Of a DNA stretch of 64,000 bases, positions 36,229-45,024 are shown one piece after another. The notes under the pieces are model-generated. The model did not search any database. It had not been told where the DNA came from and saw only the letters and a list, made by a program, of their open reading frames with translations. The translations under genes were made by a program, and so were the position numbers. The DNA comes from Acidimicrobiaceae bacterium. Its GTDB lineage: Bacteria; Actinomycetota; Acidimicrobiia; Acidimicrobiales; Poriferisodalaceae. The stretch lies in the NCBI GenBank assembly GCA_026713105.1, contig JAPOPC010000064.1, positions 62,001 to 126,000 of the forward strand, in the 5' to 3' direction. The stretch's first letter is position 1. Every line of letters begins with the position of its first letter.

Positions 36229-36268
36229 CTGGTTTCAAGATGTGGAACCAGTGTTGCACTGTTTGACA
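36229..36268 (+). promoter_or_regulatory. Candidate operator and -35 element upstream of the class III PLP enzyme gene
   Basis: CTGGTTTC and GGAACCAG, separated by 7 bp (36229-36251), form a near-perfect inverted repeat with one mismatch. TTGACA at 36263-36268 follows, with only a weak -10 region about 15 bp later. The 178-bp gap before the ATG at 36389 makes this the likely promoter region of that gene. Regulator identity is unknown. Confidence 0.35.
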
Positions 36269-36388
36269 CGGTGTGTTACGACATACTGAGGTCCGCTCGC
36301 CTCACCGCTGACCTCACCGAGTCTCCTTTGAGTTGACCGTCCCCACCACGAGCAGGACCTGAATCGCCCATCGCAACGAAGGTGGCAG

Positions 36389-37681
36389 ATGACAGCCGCG
36401 AACTCTCCCCGCTACGACCACAGTCGGACGGAGCACGCTCGACGCAAGAAGGTCATCGCTGGGGGCGTCAATTCAAATGTCCGCCTGCACGGCGCGCCGG
36501 TGCCGCTCACATTCGTTCGTGGCGAAGGAGCACGCCTGTGGGACGTGGACGGCAATGCCTACATCGACTATGCGGCTGGCATGGGTCCCATGGTGCTCGG
36601 CCACAACCACCCGACCGTGACTGCTGCGGTGCAGGAGTCGCTCGCTGCGGGCCAGCTCTTCGCTGGACAGCACCAGCGTGAAGCCGAGTTCGCCGAAGCC
36701 CTCGTCGGCGCGTTGCCCTGGATCGAGAGCATCCGGATGGGCATGAGCGGGACGGAGATGGATCTCTTGGCGGTTCGAATCGCTCGGGCCACGACCGGCC
36801 ATCGCAAGATCGTCCGGTTCGCCGGCCACTACCACGGCTGGCTGGATCCGTTGTTCGTCGACATGTCCGTCACGACTGATCCACTGGCGCCGGTGCCGCT
36901 CACTGCGGGCCAGTCGGCCTCAGCGGCTACCGACGTGATCATGTGCGAGTGGAACGATCTCGCTCAACTTGAGCGGGCGTTGGAAGGCGGCGATATCGCT
37001 GGTGTCCTGATGGAACCGGTGATGTGCAATGTCGGATTGATCCCGCCGTCGGCCGGATACCTCGAGGGCGTCAAGGCACTGTGCCGGCAGCACGGCGCGC
37101 TGTTCATCGTCGACGAAGTCATCACCGGTTTCCGCCTGGGCCTCTGCGGGGCTCAAGGCTTCTACGGGATCCAAGGCGATATCTCGATCTATGCCAAGGC
37201 GATCGCCTCGGGTTTCCCGCTCGCGGTTCTGGGCACGAGCGACGGGCTTCTCGCTGGTGTCGGCAGCGGGAAGATCAATCATTCCGGCACCTACAACGCC
37301 GGTGTCTCGTCGGTGGCCGCCGGCGTGGCCACCCTCCGATTCCTGATCGACAACAACCCGTACCCGGAGATGGATCGTCTCACGTGTCACCTGACCGACG
37401 GCCTGCGCCGACTTGACGCGGAACTCGGCGTTGGCCTCGTTGTCGATCACATCGGCGGTTCAATGCTCCAGACCCGATTCGGCAGGCCCGGGCCGATGAC
37501 ATCGCGTGCGGAGTTCGCTGCCAACTCCGACGAAGACCGACTTGCCCGCTTCCTCGGGCATCTGCAAGATCTGGGCGTGCGGCCCACAAGTCGCGGCTTG
37601 TGGTTCGTGTCGGCCTCACATGACGAAGCGCTGATCGGCAAGAGTCTCGACGCCGCAAGAGAGGCCCTGTGCCGGCTGTAG
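36389..37681 (+). CDS. Class III PLP aminotransferase / glutamate-1-semialdehyde aminomutase-like enzyme
   Basis: 430 residues of the class III aminotransferase fold: DVDGNAYIDYAAGMGPMVLGHNHP, HYHGWLD, VIVDEVITGFRLG in the form LFIVDEVITGFR, and the PLP Lys in YAKAIASGFPLAVLG. It resembles glutamate-1-semialdehyde aminomutase but is probably not the haem-biosynthesis enzyme, given its place between peptidase and dioxygenase genes. It may transaminate or aminomutate an amino acid released by the neighbouring hydrolases. GAAGGTGG precedes the ATG at 36389. The stop lies in an 18-bp-period repeat that supplies a second in-frame TAG. Confidence 0.9.
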   Translation: MTAANSPRYDHSRTEHARRKKVIAGGVNSNVRLHGAPVPLTFVRGEGARLWDVDGNAYIDYAAGMGPMVLGHNHPTVTAAVQESLAAGQLFAGQHQREAEFAEALVGALPWIESIRMGMSGTEMDLLAVRIARATTGHRKIVRFAGHYHGWLDPLFVDMSVTTDPLAPVPLTAGQSASAATDVIMCEWNDLAQLERALEGGDIAGVLMEPVMCNVGLIPPSAGYLEGVKALCRQHGALFIVDEVITGFRLGLCGAQGFYGIQGDISIYAKAIASGFPLAVLGTSDGLLAGVGSGKINHSGTYNAGVSSVAAGVATLRFLIDNNPYPEMDRLTCHLTDGLRRLDAELGVGLVVDHIGGSMLQTRFGRPGPMTSRAEFAANSDEDRLARFLGHLQDLGVRPTSRGLWFVSASHDEALIGKSLDAAREALCRL

Positions 37682-37703
37682 GCACGGTGCCGGCTGTAGG
37701 CAC
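37669..37703 (+). repeat. 17-bp direct repeat (18-bp period) across the stop codon
   Basis: GTGCCGGCTGTAGGCAC occurs twice, one base apart. The first copy carries the TAG stop of the class III PLP enzyme. Because the period is a multiple of three, the second copy repeats the CRL-stop end in the same frame. Confidence 0.8.
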
Positions 37704-37733
37704 CGTCGCCATACAGTCGCGAGCGGATCGCCC

Positions 37734-38555
37734 ATGAAAGCCGCCTACGAACGCGACGGATACGTCTTTCCGCTCGAAGCCGTGACACCGCAGCGCGCGG
37801 CTGAGTATCGAGCCATGTTCGAGTCAGTCGAAGCCGCAAATGCAGGCGACGCCACCATCAGCCGGATCCTGAAGGGTTCCCCGGGAATCGTGCTGCCGTT
37901 CATCGGTGAGATCTCCCGCCGGCCTGCAGTCATCGAGCCGGTCAGGACGATCTTGGGCGACGACCTGTTGGTCATCGGCGCCAACTTCTTCATCAAGGAA
38001 CCGACAACGCCGGCGTTCGTGAGCTGGCACCAGGACTTGACCTATTGGGGATACGACGACGCGCTCGAGGTGACAGCGTGGGTTGCGCTGAGCCCTGCGA
38101 CATCGCACAGCGGCTGCATGCGGTTCATTCCCCGAAGCCATAGGTCAGAGATCGTCGAGCACCGAGACACCTTCGAGGAGTCGAACCTGCTGTCGCGAGG
38201 TCAGATGCTGACAGTCGAGGTGGACGAGGCAGACGCAGTCGATGTCACGCTTCAGCCCGGCGAGATGTCGCTGCATCACGGCCGCTTGTTCCATGCGTCC
38301 CATCCCAACGCCTCTGCCGACCGACGCATCGGGCTGGCCATCCGCTACGTCGCCCCATCGATGCGGCAGGTGAACGGTCTGACTCCGTCGGCACATCTGG
38401 TTGCCGGCGAGGATCGCTACGGGCACTTCCGGCTCTTGGAGCCGCCCACCGGCGTGTTGACACCCGCCGACATCGAGAACGCCCTGCAGGCGATCTCCGT
38501 GCAGGAGCGCATCGGTTATGAGGGGGCCGCCGACCGCGGCAGGCGCATCACCTGA
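37734..38555 (+). CDS. Phytanoyl-CoA dioxygenase (PhyH) family protein
   Basis: A 273-residue Fe(II)/2-oxoglutarate-dependent oxygenase. The HxD iron motif is WHQD, the distal His is in LHHGRLFHAS, and the 2-oxoglutarate Arg is in RRIGLAIRY. The SHSGCMRFIPRSHR stretch is typical of the family. It would hydroxylate an unactivated C-H of an amino acid, acyl chain or osmolyte; the substrate is unknown. It lies 52 bp downstream of the class III PLP gene. A second, less similar PhyH is at 48039. Confidence 0.9.
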   Translation: MKAAYERDGYVFPLEAVTPQRAAEYRAMFESVEAANAGDATISRILKGSPGIVLPFIGEISRRPAVIEPVRTILGDDLLVIGANFFIKEPTTPAFVSWHQDLTYWGYDDALEVTAWVALSPATSHSGCMRFIPRSHRSEIVEHRDTFEESNLLSRGQMLTVEVDEADAVDVTLQPGEMSLHHGRLFHASHPNASADRRIGLAIRYVAPSMRQVNGLTPSAHLVAGEDRYGHFRLLEPPTGVLTPADIENALQAISVQERIGYEGAADRGRRIT

Positions 38556-38878
38556 ACGCCGAATCCGGCGTGCCGAACCGCGCGCGGCAGGCATCGGGAG
38601 CGCGCCGTTTGCAGGCCCCGGGCCGCTTGACCGGCTAGGGCGTCAGGACTACGGTTCGGCTACGGTTCTAGACAGTGAAACCCCAGTTTCAGAGGTCGCG
38701 TATTCGCGACATCACTTACGCCGTTGAGAGCCGTACCGGACATGGGCCGACACCGCTTGAACGATCATGGACCAGGACGTGAGCGCTCACGCGCGCAGCC
38801 CCATTGCATCGAGCCAACCGGAACAATCCTGAACGGATTGCGCAGCGGCGTGAATACGCACCAAGAAAGGACCACCTC
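38556..38878 (+). promoter_or_regulatory. 323-bp leader of the oligopeptide importer operon: promoter and paired palindromes
   Basis: No gene is seen here. A 6-4-6 palindrome just after the PhyH stop (38556-38571, ACGCCG/CGGCGT) could end the upstream transcript but has no U-tract. TTGACC (38627-38632), 17 bp, then TACGGT (38650-38655) is a plausible promoter. TACGGTTC is repeated 11 bp later. Two perfect 6-4-6 palindromes follow: TGAAAC/GTTTCA (38676-38691) and GTCGCG/CGCGAC (38695-38710), with centres 19 bp apart. TGAAAC/GTTTCA resembles the IclR-family KdgR operator, which has a 3-bp spacer. Confidence 0.5.
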
Positions 38879-40450
38879 ATGAAGACCCACAAACGCAGTT
38901 GGCTGATAGTCAGCCTGCTCATGGCCTTCGCCCTGTTCGCAGCGGCGTGCGGTTCGGACGACGACGGCGATGATGCGGCCCCGGCGACGACTGCGGCTGC
39001 CGACGATGCCGGAGATGACGCTGGCGACGACGCCGTAGACGACGCTCCAGAACCGCAAGAGCTGATCATTGCTGTCGCCCAGGAGCCGGCCAACTGGGAC
39101 TACGTCGTCAACGGAGCGACTGCCATCAAGACGCCGCTGCTGTACAACGTCGTCGAGACGCTGGTCGAGAAGCAGGCCGACGGCAGCGTTGCCCCGATGC
39201 TCGCTGAGTCGTGGGACATCAACGATGACGGGACGGTGTACACGTTCACGATTCGCGAAGCCAAGTTCCACGACGGGAGCGATCTCGTCGCCGCCGACGT
39301 GGTCTATTCGCTGGAGTACAACCGGGCCGGAGTAGGCGACATCACCACGCCGTTCGATGCCGTCGCATCCATCGAGGCAACCGACGATCGCACCGTCGTA
39401 GTCACGCTGACCCAGCCCAGCCAGGCCTTCCTGCAGGGCATGGCACGCATCAGCTCGGCAGTCGTTCCCGAAGGGACCGGCGACGACATCGCCCAAGGCC
39501 CCGTCGGCACCGGCCCCTACGTGTTCGTCGAGTGGAAGCCTGACGTCTCGGTCACCATGGACCGTTTCGCCGACTACTGGGGTGAGCAGCCGTTCTTCTC
39601 AGATGTCACCTGGCGATTCATCACCGATGAGACCGCGAGCCTGAATGCACTGCTGGCCGGTGACATCGACGGCGTTGCAGGCATCCTCGGAGAGGGCATC
39701 GACCGCGTCGACGAGATCGACGCCGAAGAGGGCTTCAGCATCCTGACGGTCTCCGGATTCGAGATCTCATATCTCAGTCTCAATGCGACCGCCGACATCT
39801 TCCAGGACCCGCTGGTCGTCCAGGCGGTGAACCACGCCGTCGACCGTCAGCCGATCGTCGATGCTGCGTTTGCCGGGCTCGGCGAGCTGACGTGCACCTT
39901 CGTGAATCCGCCGAACGAGCCGTGGAACAGCGACTACTGCCCCTATGAGTACGACCCGGCAAAGTCTCAGGCACTGCTGGAAGAGGCTGGCGTCCCAGGT
40001 CTGGTCATCCCGTTCAAGTACCTGACCATTGCAGAGTTCCCGCCGATTCAAGAGGTCGTGACTGCACAGCTGACCGAGGCCGGCTTCACAGTCGAGCTCG
40101 AAGGCCGTGAGCTGACCACCTACCTCGACGAGGTGCTCGGTGAGACCGCGGACTACGTCTTCACATCGCTGAGCGGTCCCAGCACCATCGACGCATGGAA
40201 GTGCCCGGGCTTCTTCACCCTGTACTGCGACCCGGCGTTCGATCAGCTGCTCGACGACGGCGATGCGGCTGTCGACTCGAACGTGACGACTGAGCTTCGA
40301 CGTCAGGCAGTCGAGATGCACGCCGACGCCGGCTATCTGATTCCGATTGTCGCGAAGCTCCAGGCTGTGGCCGTGCGCTCTGATCTCAAGGGCGTCAAGA
40401 ACTTCACCGCTGGCAGCGAATTCGACCTCGGCAATCTGAGAATCGAGTAG
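38879..40450 (+). CDS. Oligopeptide/dipeptide ABC transporter substrate-binding lipoprotein (family 5)
   Basis: A 523-residue DppA/OppA-type binding protein. The lipoprotein signal MKTHKRSWLIVSLLMAFALF runs into AAAC with Cys24. An acidic Ala/Asp spacer is followed by the SBP_bac_5 domain (LVEKQADGSVAPMLAESWDI; FTIREAKFHDGSDLVAADVVYSLE split around 125-150; GTGPYVFVEW). The ATG at 38879, with AAAGGA upstream, is chosen because it begins the signal peptide; an earlier in-frame start at 38804 does not. The ligand is unknown but a peptide is likely given the peptidases and deacylase upstream. The two permeases and two ATPases follow. Confidence 0.93.
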   Translation: MKTHKRSWLIVSLLMAFALFAAACGSDDDGDDAAPATTAAADDAGDDAGDDAVDDAPEPQELIIAVAQEPANWDYVVNGATAIKTPLLYNVVETLVEKQADGSVAPMLAESWDINDDGTVYTFTIREAKFHDGSDLVAADVVYSLEYNRAGVGDITTPFDAVASIEATDDRTVVVTLTQPSQAFLQGMARISSAVVPEGTGDDIAQGPVGTGPYVFVEWKPDVSVTMDRFADYWGEQPFFSDVTWRFITDETASLNALLAGDIDGVAGILGEGIDRVDEIDAEEGFSILTVSGFEISYLSLNATADIFQDPLVVQAVNHAVDRQPIVDAAFAGLGELTCTFVNPPNEPWNSDYCPYEYDPAKSQALLEEAGVPGLVIPFKYLTIAEFPPIQEVVTAQLTEAGFTVELEGRELTTYLDEVLGETADYVFTSLSGPSTIDAWKCPGFFTLYCDPAFDQLLDDGDAAVDSNVTTELRRQAVEMHADAGYLIPIVAKLQAVAVRSDLKGVKNFTAGSEFDLGNLRIE

Positions 40451-40486
40451 AAGAGGACACTACGAACTCACGGAATAGGACGATGA

Positions 40487-41452
40487 ATGGTTCGAGTTCT
40501 GGTTCGCGCGGTCGCCTCGGTGGTGGCGTCCGCACTCATGGGCTCGATCATCGTCTTCCTCTTGTTGCGGTTGCTCAAGGGTGACGTCGCAACGGTCATC
40601 CTTGGGCAGACCGCAACCCGTGAGGCGTTGGAGGAGCTCCGAGCCGAGATGGGCCTGGACGCTTCGCTCGTCGAGCAGTACCTGCAGTGGATAGGGGGAG
40701 TACTCCAGGGCGACATGGGCACGTCGTATGCGGCGGAATTCGACATTGCCCATGAGATCTGGGTTCGGATACCGCTGACGTTCACGCTGGCGTTCTCATC
40801 ACTAATCCTCTCGGTCATCGTCGCACTGGTCATCGGCACCTTCTCGGCCATCCACGCCAAGAACTGGCGTGGCACCACGGTGGACATCCTGTCCCAGGTC
40901 GGAATCGCAGTTCCCTCGTTCTGGCTGGGCCTGTTGATGGCCACGCTGTTCGCCGTGCACCTGGGTTGGCTGCCCGCCGGCGGGTATGTCCCGCTGTCCG
41001 AGGACTTTGTGCGGGGCGTCAAATCGTTGACGATGCCAGTGCTCGCGCTGGCGATCCCGCTCAGCGCCGTGCTCGTCCGCTACGTGCGCTCAGGCATGCT
41101 CGAGGTGCTCGACGAGGACTTCATCAGGACGGCCCAGGCCAAGGGTCTCACGCTGAGACGGGCCGCGTGGCGACACGGAATCCGCAACGCGTCGATCCCG
41201 CTCGTGACCGTCACCATCTTGCAGTTGGGCCAGCTGCTCGCAGGCGCCGTTGTCATCGAGAATGTGTTCACGCTGCCAGGGCTCGGCCGCATGCTGGTCG
41301 TGGCGGTCGGCGGTCGTGAACCCCTGTCGGTCCAATCGCTGGCGCTGGTGCTGATGCTGATGATCCTGACTTTGAACTTCCTGATGGACATCGCCTACGG
41401 GCTGCTGGATCCGCGGATCCGCGGACGCGGTCGCACGGTTCTGCACGCATGA
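40487..41452 (+). CDS. DppB/OppB-like ABC transporter permease
   Basis: A 321-residue inner-membrane permease with six membrane segments. The long first periplasmic loop (EALEELRAEMGLDASLVEQY) is typical of DppB. The EAA loop, which contacts the ATPases, reads RTAQAKGLTLRRAAWRHGIRN, and the family tail MDIAYGLLDPRIR is present. It starts 36 bp after the binding protein and overlaps the next permease by 4 bases (ATGA). Confidence 0.94.
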   Translation: MVRVLVRAVASVVASALMGSIIVFLLLRLLKGDVATVILGQTATREALEELRAEMGLDASLVEQYLQWIGGVLQGDMGTSYAAEFDIAHEIWVRIPLTFTLAFSSLILSVIVALVIGTFSAIHAKNWRGTTVDILSQVGIAVPSFWLGLLMATLFAVHLGWLPAGGYVPLSEDFVRGVKSLTMPVLALAIPLSAVLVRYVRSGMLEVLDEDFIRTAQAKGLTLRRAAWRHGIRNASIPLVTVTILQLGQLLAGAVVIENVFTLPGLGRMLVVAVGGREPLSVQSLALVLMLMILTLNFLMDIAYGLLDPRIRGRGRTVLHA

Positions 41453-42363
41453 CCGACGAAGCACCTTCACAGGACACCCCGGTGCCCGAAACCGACGGGC
41501 TGGAGACGCTCGAGGGCTCGACCCGTCGATCTTTGCGGTGGCTCCCGCCGCAGCTCATCATCGGCGGATCGATTGTGGCGTTCATCGTCGGCATCGGCCT
41601 GCTGTCGCTGTTCTGGACGCCCTACGACATCAACAAAGTCGACGTCCCGAATCAGTTCCTGCCTCCGGGATCGGACGGCTTCCTTCTCGGCACCGACAAG
41701 CTGGGGCGCGACATCACCAGTCAGATCATGGCCGGCGCACGGAATTCCCTGCTAGTCAGCGTCGTCTCGACGATTGCGTCGCTGGTCCCCGGAGTCTTGA
41801 TCGGTTTGATCGCCGCTGGAGCAAAGCCGATGCAGCAGCGGATCCTCAGCCGCATGACCGATATCGGGGTCGCCTTGCCCGGCATCGTCGTGGCCCTCGT
41901 CGTGGCGACGTCGTTGGGTCCGGGCAACACGACGGCGATCGTCGCCATCATGTTCTGGCTCATCCCGACGGTTGCCCGGGTTGTCATCGGACCGGCGCGC
42001 CAGATTCTCGCGCGTGACTTCGTAGAAGCCGCTCAGGCGTACGGACGGTCTCGGCGGTTCATCCTGTTCCGGCACGTGTTGCCCAATATCGGCCCGCTCA
42101 TCATTGTCCAGGCGTCGATCATGTTCGCGATCGCGATCCTCGTCGAGGCGGCACTGTCCTATCTCGGCATCGGTGCGCAGCGGCCGACCCCGTCGTGGGG
42201 ACGCCTGCTAAAGGAAGCCCAGCCACTCATCGATCAGGCGCCGTATCTCATGATCATCCCCGGGATCACGATCATGGTTGCGGTGATCGGCTTCAACGTC
42301 CTCGGCGACGGCCTGCGGACCTATCTCGATCCCCAGCAGACCGCCAAGGGCGCGGGCGTCTGA
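41449..42363 (+). CDS. DppC/OppC-like ABC transporter permease
   Basis: A 304-residue permease with a soluble N-terminal stretch, the typical LLGTDKLGRDITSQIMAGAR segment of DppC proteins, and the EAA loop VEAAQAYGRSRRFILFRHVL. It forms the heteromeric channel with the DppB-like protein. Its ATG overlaps the upstream stop by 4 bases, and its TGA shares one base with the following ATG, so the operon is tightly coupled. Confidence 0.94.
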   Translation: MTDEAPSQDTPVPETDGLETLEGSTRRSLRWLPPQLIIGGSIVAFIVGIGLLSLFWTPYDINKVDVPNQFLPPGSDGFLLGTDKLGRDITSQIMAGARNSLLVSVVSTIASLVPGVLIGLIAAGAKPMQQRILSRMTDIGVALPGIVVALVVATSLGPGNTTAIVAIMFWLIPTVARVVIGPARQILARDFVEAAQAYGRSRRFILFRHVLPNIGPLIIVQASIMFAIAILVEAALSYLGIGAQRPTPSWGRLLKEAQPLIDQAPYLMIIPGITIMVAVIGFNVLGDGLRTYLDPQQTAKGAGV

Positions 42364-43367
42364 TGCTCGAGATCAACGACCTGAACATCACGATCGGGCC
42401 GAACGAGATCGTCTCGATCGAGCGCTTGTCGATTCCGGCGGGACGGCGCCTCGGGCTCGTCGGCGAGTCCGGATCGGGCAAGACGATGACCGCCATGAGC
42501 ATCATCGGCCTCCAGCCCCGTGAGGCCGTGGTGACCGGCTCGATCACGTTCTCCGGCACCGAAATGGTCGACCGCTCCGAGCGTGAGCTCTCCGATGTTC
42601 GCGGCGCCGAGATCGGCGTCATCTTCCAGGACCCGCTGCGGGCGCTCAACCCGACGATGAAAGTCGGCAAGCAGGTCGCTGAGGCGCTCCGACTCCACAA
42701 GACGGTGCCTCGCAAGGACGTCAAGACGCGCATGCTCGAACTGCTCGAGCAGGTTCAGCTGCCGAACCCCGCCGCCTTGGCCCGTCGATACCCCCATCAG
42801 CTCTCAGGGGGCCAGCAGCAGCGGGTGCTCATCTCCATGGCCATCGCCTGCGACCCCAAGCTGCTGATCGCTGACGAGCCGACGACCGCGCTCGATGTGA
42901 CGGTCCAGAAGGAGATCTTGGAGCTGCTGGCGCGTCTCAGCGAAGAGCGGGGCATGGCGATCCTGTTCGTCAGCCATGACCTCGGCGTCATCCAGGCCAT
43001 CTCGGACTACATTGCGGTGCTCTACGGCGGCAACCTGGTCGAGACAGGGCCCACCTCCGACATCGTCGAAATGCCGCGACATCGCTACACCGAAGCGCTG
43101 ATCAGCGTCAATCCCGGCCACCCTGAAGACATCAGCGCTTCCCTCGGCGAGCCTCTCGTCACGATCAGGGGCTCGGTTCCGCCCTCCGGAGGGTTCTTGC
43201 CGGGCTGTCGCTTTCGGGGCCGCTGTCCTCACGAGATCGAGCAGTGTGCGCAGGAGCCGCTGATCTCTGAAATGGCGGGCGGGCACACGTTCAAGTGCTG
43301 GAACCCGGTCGACGAAGCGGCACCCGCCCTCGCACACAGCGCTGAACTCGCGGACGGCCGTCGATGA
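42363..43367 (+). CDS. DppD/OppD-like ABC transporter ATP-binding protein
   Basis: A 334-residue ATPase. Walker A is GESGSGKT, the signature LSGGQQQRV, Walker B LLIADEPTTALDVT, and the H-loop VSHDLG. The C-terminal oligopeptide-transporter extension has Cys residues in GCRFRGRCPHEIEQC and HTFKCWNP. These match the Cys-rich tail of DppD, which in characterised members can hold an Fe-S cluster. The ATG at 42363, overlapping the previous stop by one base, gives a normal N-terminus (MLEINDLNITIG); longer frames upstream overlap the permease. Confidence 0.93.
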   Translation: MLEINDLNITIGPNEIVSIERLSIPAGRRLGLVGESGSGKTMTAMSIIGLQPREAVVTGSITFSGTEMVDRSERELSDVRGAEIGVIFQDPLRALNPTMKVGKQVAEALRLHKTVPRKDVKTRMLELLEQVQLPNPAALARRYPHQLSGGQQQRVLISMAIACDPKLLIADEPTTALDVTVQKEILELLARLSEERGMAILFVSHDLGVIQAISDYIAVLYGGNLVETGPTSDIVEMPRHRYTEALISVNPGHPEDISASLGEPLVTIRGSVPPSGGFLPGCRFRGRCPHEIEQCAQEPLISEMAGGHTFKCWNPVDEAAPALAHSAELADGRR

Positions 43368-44152
43368 CTGCACTCATTGAGATCGACGATCTCTTCTTCG
43401 ACTATCACGCCCACACGCCCCGGCGTGACGCCAGTGACGAATGGACGCTGCGAGACATCGCCTTCACCATGGCTGCCGGCTCCACCGTCGGCATCGTCGG
43501 CGAGTCCGGTTCAGGCAAGTCGACCCTGGTGCGGCTCCTGTGCGGCCTGCTCGTTCCTTCGAAGGGTCAGATCACCTTCGACGGTCAATCTGTGAAGGAC
43601 TGGCTGTCCAAGGATCGCCGCGAGTTTCATCGCCGCAACCAGATCGTGTTCCAGAGCCCTGCCAGCTCGCTGGATCCGAGACTGCGAGTGCGGACATCGT
43701 TGTCCGAGCCGACGAAGGCGCTGGAACAGCGCAAGCCCGGGTCCGATGAGCTCGGGGCCTGGCTCACGGACGTGGGCCTGAGCAATGAGATCCTCTCCCG
43801 CTACCCGCACCAGCTATCTGGCGGCCAACTGCAGCGGATCGCCGTCGCCCGTGCGCTGTCGGTGCAGCCCGATGTGCTGTATGCGGACGAGCCCACCAGC
43901 GCTCTCGACGTGTCAGTCCAGGCCCAGGTGCTGAACCTGCTGATGGGGTTGAAGCAACGCCACGGGTTGACGCTGGTGCTGGTTTCTCATGATCTGGCTG
44001 TGGTGGCTCGTGTGTGCGAGCAGGTCATCGTGCTGAAGGACGGACAGGTCGTCGAGGCTGGCACAACTGCTGAGGTGATGAGCGACCCCAAGACCGACTA
44101 CACCCGCACGCTGGTGGAGGCGTCCCGAGCCACGAGCTTGATCAGGACCTGA
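43364..44152 (+). CDS. DppF/OppF-like ABC transporter ATP-binding protein
   Basis: A 262-residue ATPase that completes the importer. It has Walker A GESGSGKST, Q-loop FQSPASSLDPR, signature LSGGQLQRI, Walker B VLYADEPTSALDVS and H-loop VSHDLA. It lacks the Cys-rich C-terminal extension of its partner and is shorter than typical DppF (about 330), which is common in actinobacteria. Its start overlaps the DppD-like stop by 4 bases. Confidence 0.93.
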   Translation: MTALIEIDDLFFDYHAHTPRRDASDEWTLRDIAFTMAAGSTVGIVGESGSGKSTLVRLLCGLLVPSKGQITFDGQSVKDWLSKDRREFHRRNQIVFQSPASSLDPRLRVRTSLSEPTKALEQRKPGSDELGAWLTDVGLSNEILSRYPHQLSGGQLQRIAVARALSVQPDVLYADEPTSALDVSVQAQVLNLLMGLKQRHGLTLVLVSHDLAVVARVCEQVIVLKDGQVVEAGTTAEVMSDPKTDYTRTLVEASRATSLIRT

Positions 44153-44191
44153 CGCCGCATCATCGCTGGAGCACCATCTGAAAGGGCAGCC

Positions 44192-44962
44192 GTGGGAAGA
44201 CTCGACGATCGTGTCGCGCTGGTGACCGGAGCCTCGCGTGGCATCGGTGCCGCGGCGGCGGAGGCCTTTGCCGCCGAGGGCGCCAGCGTGGTCATCAACA
44301 CGATTCCCGACGAACGAATGGAGGCCATGGCCTCCGAAGTCGTGTCGAGAATCACCGACGCAGGCGGTGCCGCCATCACAGTGGCAGCCGACGTCACCAT
44401 GCCCGAGGAGGTCGAAGCGATGGTCACCGAGGCCCGCAGTGCGTTCGGCGACATCGACGTGCTGGTCACCAATGCCGCGTACGCGAGGCGCTCGCCCTGG
44501 AACGAGATCAGCGTCGAGCAATGGGATCAGACCTTGGCGGTCAATCTTCGGGGTGCGTTTGTGTGCGCGAAGGCGGTGCACCCCGGAATGCTGCGACGCG
44601 GACGCGGCAGCATCATCACGGTGACGAGTGTCATGGTCGATCTGGGCATGGCGGGCGCTCTTGACTATGTGGCGTCGAAGGGCGGCGTCATCGGGTTCAC
44701 CCGCGCGCTTGCACGCGAAGTCGGTCCGGATGGCGTCAGGGTGAACAGCGTGATGCCGGGCGCGATCCGTACCGAGTACGAAGTCGAAACCGAGACCGAG
44801 ACCGAGGAAGAACTCGCCGAGCGGTTGGCAGAGCTTCAGTCGCTTCCCCAGCGCGGCTACGCAAGAGACCTCGCCGCCACCTTCGTCTATCTCGCGTGCG
44901 ATGACAGCGCCTTCGTGACCGGCCAAGTCATCCCAGTCGATGGCGGTTGGGTCCACCACTGA
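44192..44962 (+). CDS. Short-chain dehydrogenase/reductase, FabG-like
   Basis: A 256-residue classical SDR: TGASRGIG cofactor motif, NAAY, catalytic Ser in TVTSVM and YVASK Tyr/Lys, with the C-terminal VDGG. The active site is complete, unlike the SDR at 15191. A run of accgag repeats encodes an ETETETEEE stretch in the substrate loop. GTG at 44192 follows AAAGGG. It is 39 bp downstream of the peptide importer and probably belongs to the same operon, where it may oxidise or reduce a hydroxy- or keto-acid product. Confidence 0.93.
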   Translation: MGRLDDRVALVTGASRGIGAAAAEAFAAEGASVVINTIPDERMEAMASEVVSRITDAGGAAITVAADVTMPEEVEAMVTEARSAFGDIDVLVTNAAYARRSPWNEISVEQWDQTLAVNLRGAFVCAKAVHPGMLRRGRGSIITVTSVMVDLGMAGALDYVASKGGVIGFTRALAREVGPDGVRVNSVMPGAIRTEYEVETETETEEELAERLAELQSLPQRGYARDLAATFVYLACDDSAFVTGQVIPVDGGWVHH

Positions 44963-45024
44963 GCTGTCGAACAGGAATTGAGTCGCGTCGGGATTGAGCG
45001 TCTCAGCGCGTCGCCCGCCGCGGC

